This document shows positions 62,340 to 64,000 of a stretch of 64,000 nt of DNA, piece by piece. Under the pieces are notes generated by a model. That model had not been told where the DNA came from. It saw only the letters and a list, made by a program, of their open reading frames with translations, and made no database searches. The DNA is from Planctomycetota bacterium (GTDB taxonomy: Bacteria > Planctomycetota > UBA1135 > JACQFD01): positions 1 through 64,000 of the forward strand of contig JACQFD010000009.1 in assembly GCA_016200225.1 (NCBI GenBank). Direction: 5' to 3'. Position 1 is the first letter of the stretch; each line of letters opens with the position of its first letter. The position numbers and the translations under genes were made by a program.

Positions 62340-64000
62340 ATGACCGCGCCCGCCATAGGGATCGATCTCGGTACCACCAATTCGCTCGCGGCGTGCGTCG
62401 GAAGCGACGGAAAACCCGCCGCGATCCGCGGCGCCGACGGCGAAGTGATCGTGCCGTCGTGCGTGAGTTTCGCCGAATCGGGCGCCGCCATCGTCGGCCG
62501 CGCCGCGCGCCGCCGCGCCGTCGAGGATCCGCGCAACACGATTTTTTCCGTCAAGAGATTGATGGGAAAAGGAATCGAGAATTTAACAGAAATCGAGCGG
62601 CGGCTTTGTCCGTGCGAATTCGTGCCCGCGGAGGGAAAGTTAATTAAATTAAGAATCCGCGGCCGCGAATACACGCCGCAGGAAATCTCCGCGATGATTC
62701 TGCGCGAAGTCGCCGACCGCGCGTCGGCGGCGCTCGGCGAAACTGTAACAAAGGCCGTGATAACAGTTCCGGCGTATTTCGACGAATCGCAGAAACAGGC
62801 GACGATGGCCGCCGGAAAAATCGCCGGCCTCGAAGTCCTTCGAATCGTCAACGAACCCACGGCGGCGGCGCTCGCGTACGGCCTCGACGGGCTGCACGAC
62901 GGCGTCATCGCCGTTTACGATCTCGGCGGCGGAACATTTGATATATCTATTCTAAAAATCGAGTCCGGCGTGTTCCGCGTGCTCGCGACGAACGGCGACG
63001 CTTCGCTCGGCGGCGACGATTTCGACCGCGCGTTGATGGATTTGTTAATTCCGCTGTGGGAAAAAGCGGGGGGATCGCGCGCCGATCTGGCCGATCCCGG
63101 AATCATCCAATCGCTTCGGCAGGAAGCGGAGCGCGCAAAGATACAATTGAGCTCGTCCGCGACCGCGGATATTCTTTATGAACGCGGATCGTATCCATTC
63201 CGCGCGGCGATCGCGCGGGAGGATCTCGAGGCTGCGATCTCGCCGTTGTTCGAGCGCTCGCTCGGCCCGTGCCGCCGCGCGCTCGCGGACGCGGAGCTGA
63301 CCATCGACCGCGTCGACGCCGTCGTGCTCGTCGGCGGCGCGACCTACACGCCGCTCGTCCGCCGCCGCGTCGAGGCGTTTTTTAATAAAAAACCGTACGA
63401 TGCATTGAATCCGATGGAGGTCGTCGCGCTCGGCGCGGCCGTGCAGGCGAAAAAACTCGAAGGGGGATTTCGGAATTTGTTACTTTTGGACGTCACGCCG
63501 CTTTCGCTCGGCGTCGAGACGTACGGCGGTGCCGTCGACAAAGTGATCGCGCGCAATACTACAATTCCGGCGCGTGGAAAAAGCGAATATACGACGTTTG
63601 CGGACAACCAGACGGCGATCGTTTTTAGTATTGTTCAGGGCGAGCGCGAACTCGCGAAAGACTGCCGGCCGCTCGGACAATTGATATTACGCGGAATTCC
63701 GGCGATGCCGGCCGGCATGCCGCGCGTCGAAATGAATTTTCATATCGATAGCGACGGATTATTAACAGTTACGGCGCTCGAACGCCGCAGCGGCGCGCAG
63801 GCTAAAGTTGAAATCGTGCCCAAACACGGCCTCACGCTCGACGAAATCACGCGCCTCGTGCTGGAAGCGGCCGTGAACGCCAAAGAAGATTTCAGAGCGG
63901 CGCGTCTCGCGACGCTCCGCGCCGACGCGGAATTTATATTAAAAAAACTCGACGCGCAAATGCAACGATTCGGCGGACGGCTCGACGCGCAGACGCGCCG
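62340..64000 (+). CDS. hscA: Hsp70-type chaperone HscA, cut by the window edge
   Basis: At least 553 residues are encoded before the window ends; no stop is reached. The ATPase domain has GIDLGTTNS at the N-terminus, VITVPAYFDESQKQAT, IVNEPTAAALAYGLD, IAVYDLGGGTFDISIL and VVLVGGATYTPLVR. The substrate-binding domain begins with LLLDVTPLSLGVET. Its place directly after hscB in an isc gene set identifies it as HscA rather than DnaK. HscA drives release of the cluster from IscU, recognising its LPPIK motif. Ferredoxin and iscX, if present, lie beyond the right edge. Confidence 0.93.
   Translation, partial: MTAPAIGIDLGTTNSLAACVGSDGKPAAIRGADGEVIVPSCVSFAESGAAIVGRAARRRAVEDPRNTIFSVKRLMGKGIENLTEIERRLCPCEFVPAEGKLIKLRIRGREYTPQEISAMILREVADRASAALGETVTKAVITVPAYFDESQKQATMAAGKIAGLEVLRIVNEPTAAALAYGLDGLHDGVIAVYDLGGGTFDISILKIESGVFRVLATNGDASLGGDDFDRALMDLLIPLWEKAGGSRADLADPGIIQSLRQEAERAKIQLSSSATADILYERGSYPFRAAIAREDLEAAISPLFERSLGPCRRALADAELTIDRVDAVVLVGGATYTPLVRRRVEAFFNKKPYDALNPMEVVALGAAVQAKKLEGGFRNLLLLDVTPLSLGVETYGGAVDKVIARNTTIPARGKSEYTTFADNQTAIVFSIVQGERELAKDCRPLGQLILRGIPAMPAGMPRVEMNFHIDSDGLLTVTALERRSGAQAKVEIVPKHGLTLDEITRLVLEAAVNAKEDFRAARLATLRADAEFILKKLDAQMQRFGGRLDAQTR

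Noticed and set aside
1-64000. tRNA, rRNA, CRISPR arrays, prophage or insertion-sequence genes
   Set aside because: Scanned by eye for T-loop sequences, regularly spaced repeats and transposase or integrase motifs; none found. A tRNAscan/Infernal run would settle the RNA genes.

Overview
The window looks like a chromosomal segment of a GC-rich, diderm, heterotrophic bacterium, most likely a member of Planctomycetota. The lineage call is inference. It rests on a DUF1549/DUF1553 plus DUF1501 gene pair (54.1-57.6 kb) and on many secreted FG-GAP and carboxypeptidase-regulatory-like proteins. Another pointer is a C-terminal beta domain, seen on the large FG-GAP protein and in related form on a second secreted protein, of a kind common in planctomycete extracellular proteins. 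Lipid A acyltransferase and LptF/LptG genes indicate an LPS outer membrane. I saw no rRNA, tRNA, CRISPR array or transposase.

Layout. 0.4-5.0 kb (minus strand): a five-gene vitamin B12 operon behind a cobalamin riboswitch: adenosyltransferase, a soluble cobalamin-binding protein, a lipoprotein binding protein, FecCD/BtuC permease and BtuD-like ATPase. 5.0-9.3 kb: a GT-C-like membrane protein, then a phytol/dolichol-kinase-like gene, a DUF92 (VTE6-like) gene and a UbiA prenyltransferase, which together could form an isoprenoid-alcohol salvage module. 9.4-17.9 kb: a 14-repeat FG-GAP secreted protein, a sugar-1-phosphate nucleotidyltransferase, a LOG-family hydrolase, a DUF2007 protein, a secreted PQQ-repeat protein and a SirB1-like protein. 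17.9-27.3 kb: two thiolases, 3-hydroxyacyl-CoA dehydrogenase and enoyl-CoA hydratase (short-chain acyl-CoA metabolism), interspersed with a DUF4143 ATPase, a Bcp peroxiredoxin and three consecutive cyclophilins. 27.4-35.3 kb: a secreted protein, MutM/Nei glycosylase, a frameshifted DUF2961 gene, LpxL-type acyltransferase and divergent lptF-lptG.

35.4-44.0 kb: an accessory region of cell-surface genes. A two-gene unit (small single-pass protein plus anchored carboxypeptidase-regulatory-like protein, ATGA overlap) occurs twice in tandem. The second large copy is frameshifted, and a convergent relative carries two in-frame TAA codons. 44.0-53.3 kb: S33 peptidase, secreted protein, methyltransferase, TPR lipoprotein, several membrane proteins (one in an AT-richer patch) and a YbgC thioesterase. 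53.3-58.5 kb: a thioredoxin-fold secreted protein, then the DUF1549/1553-DUF1501-WD40 operon. 58.6 kb to the right edge: an isc iron-sulfur operon (Rrf2 regulator, iscS, iscU, iscA-like, hscB, hscA; hscA runs off the window) with a perfect palindrome before the regulator and TTTCAGAA-type repeats before iscS.

Non-coding highlights: a dispersed ~125-bp palindromic element in two copies (141-262 and, inverted, 19220-19345) whose arms differ between copies but keep pairing; a long inverted repeat at 19392-19486; and two 39-bp palindromes exactly 120 bp apart in front of the DUF4143 ATPase gene. All functional statements come from reading motifs by eye; no database search was run.
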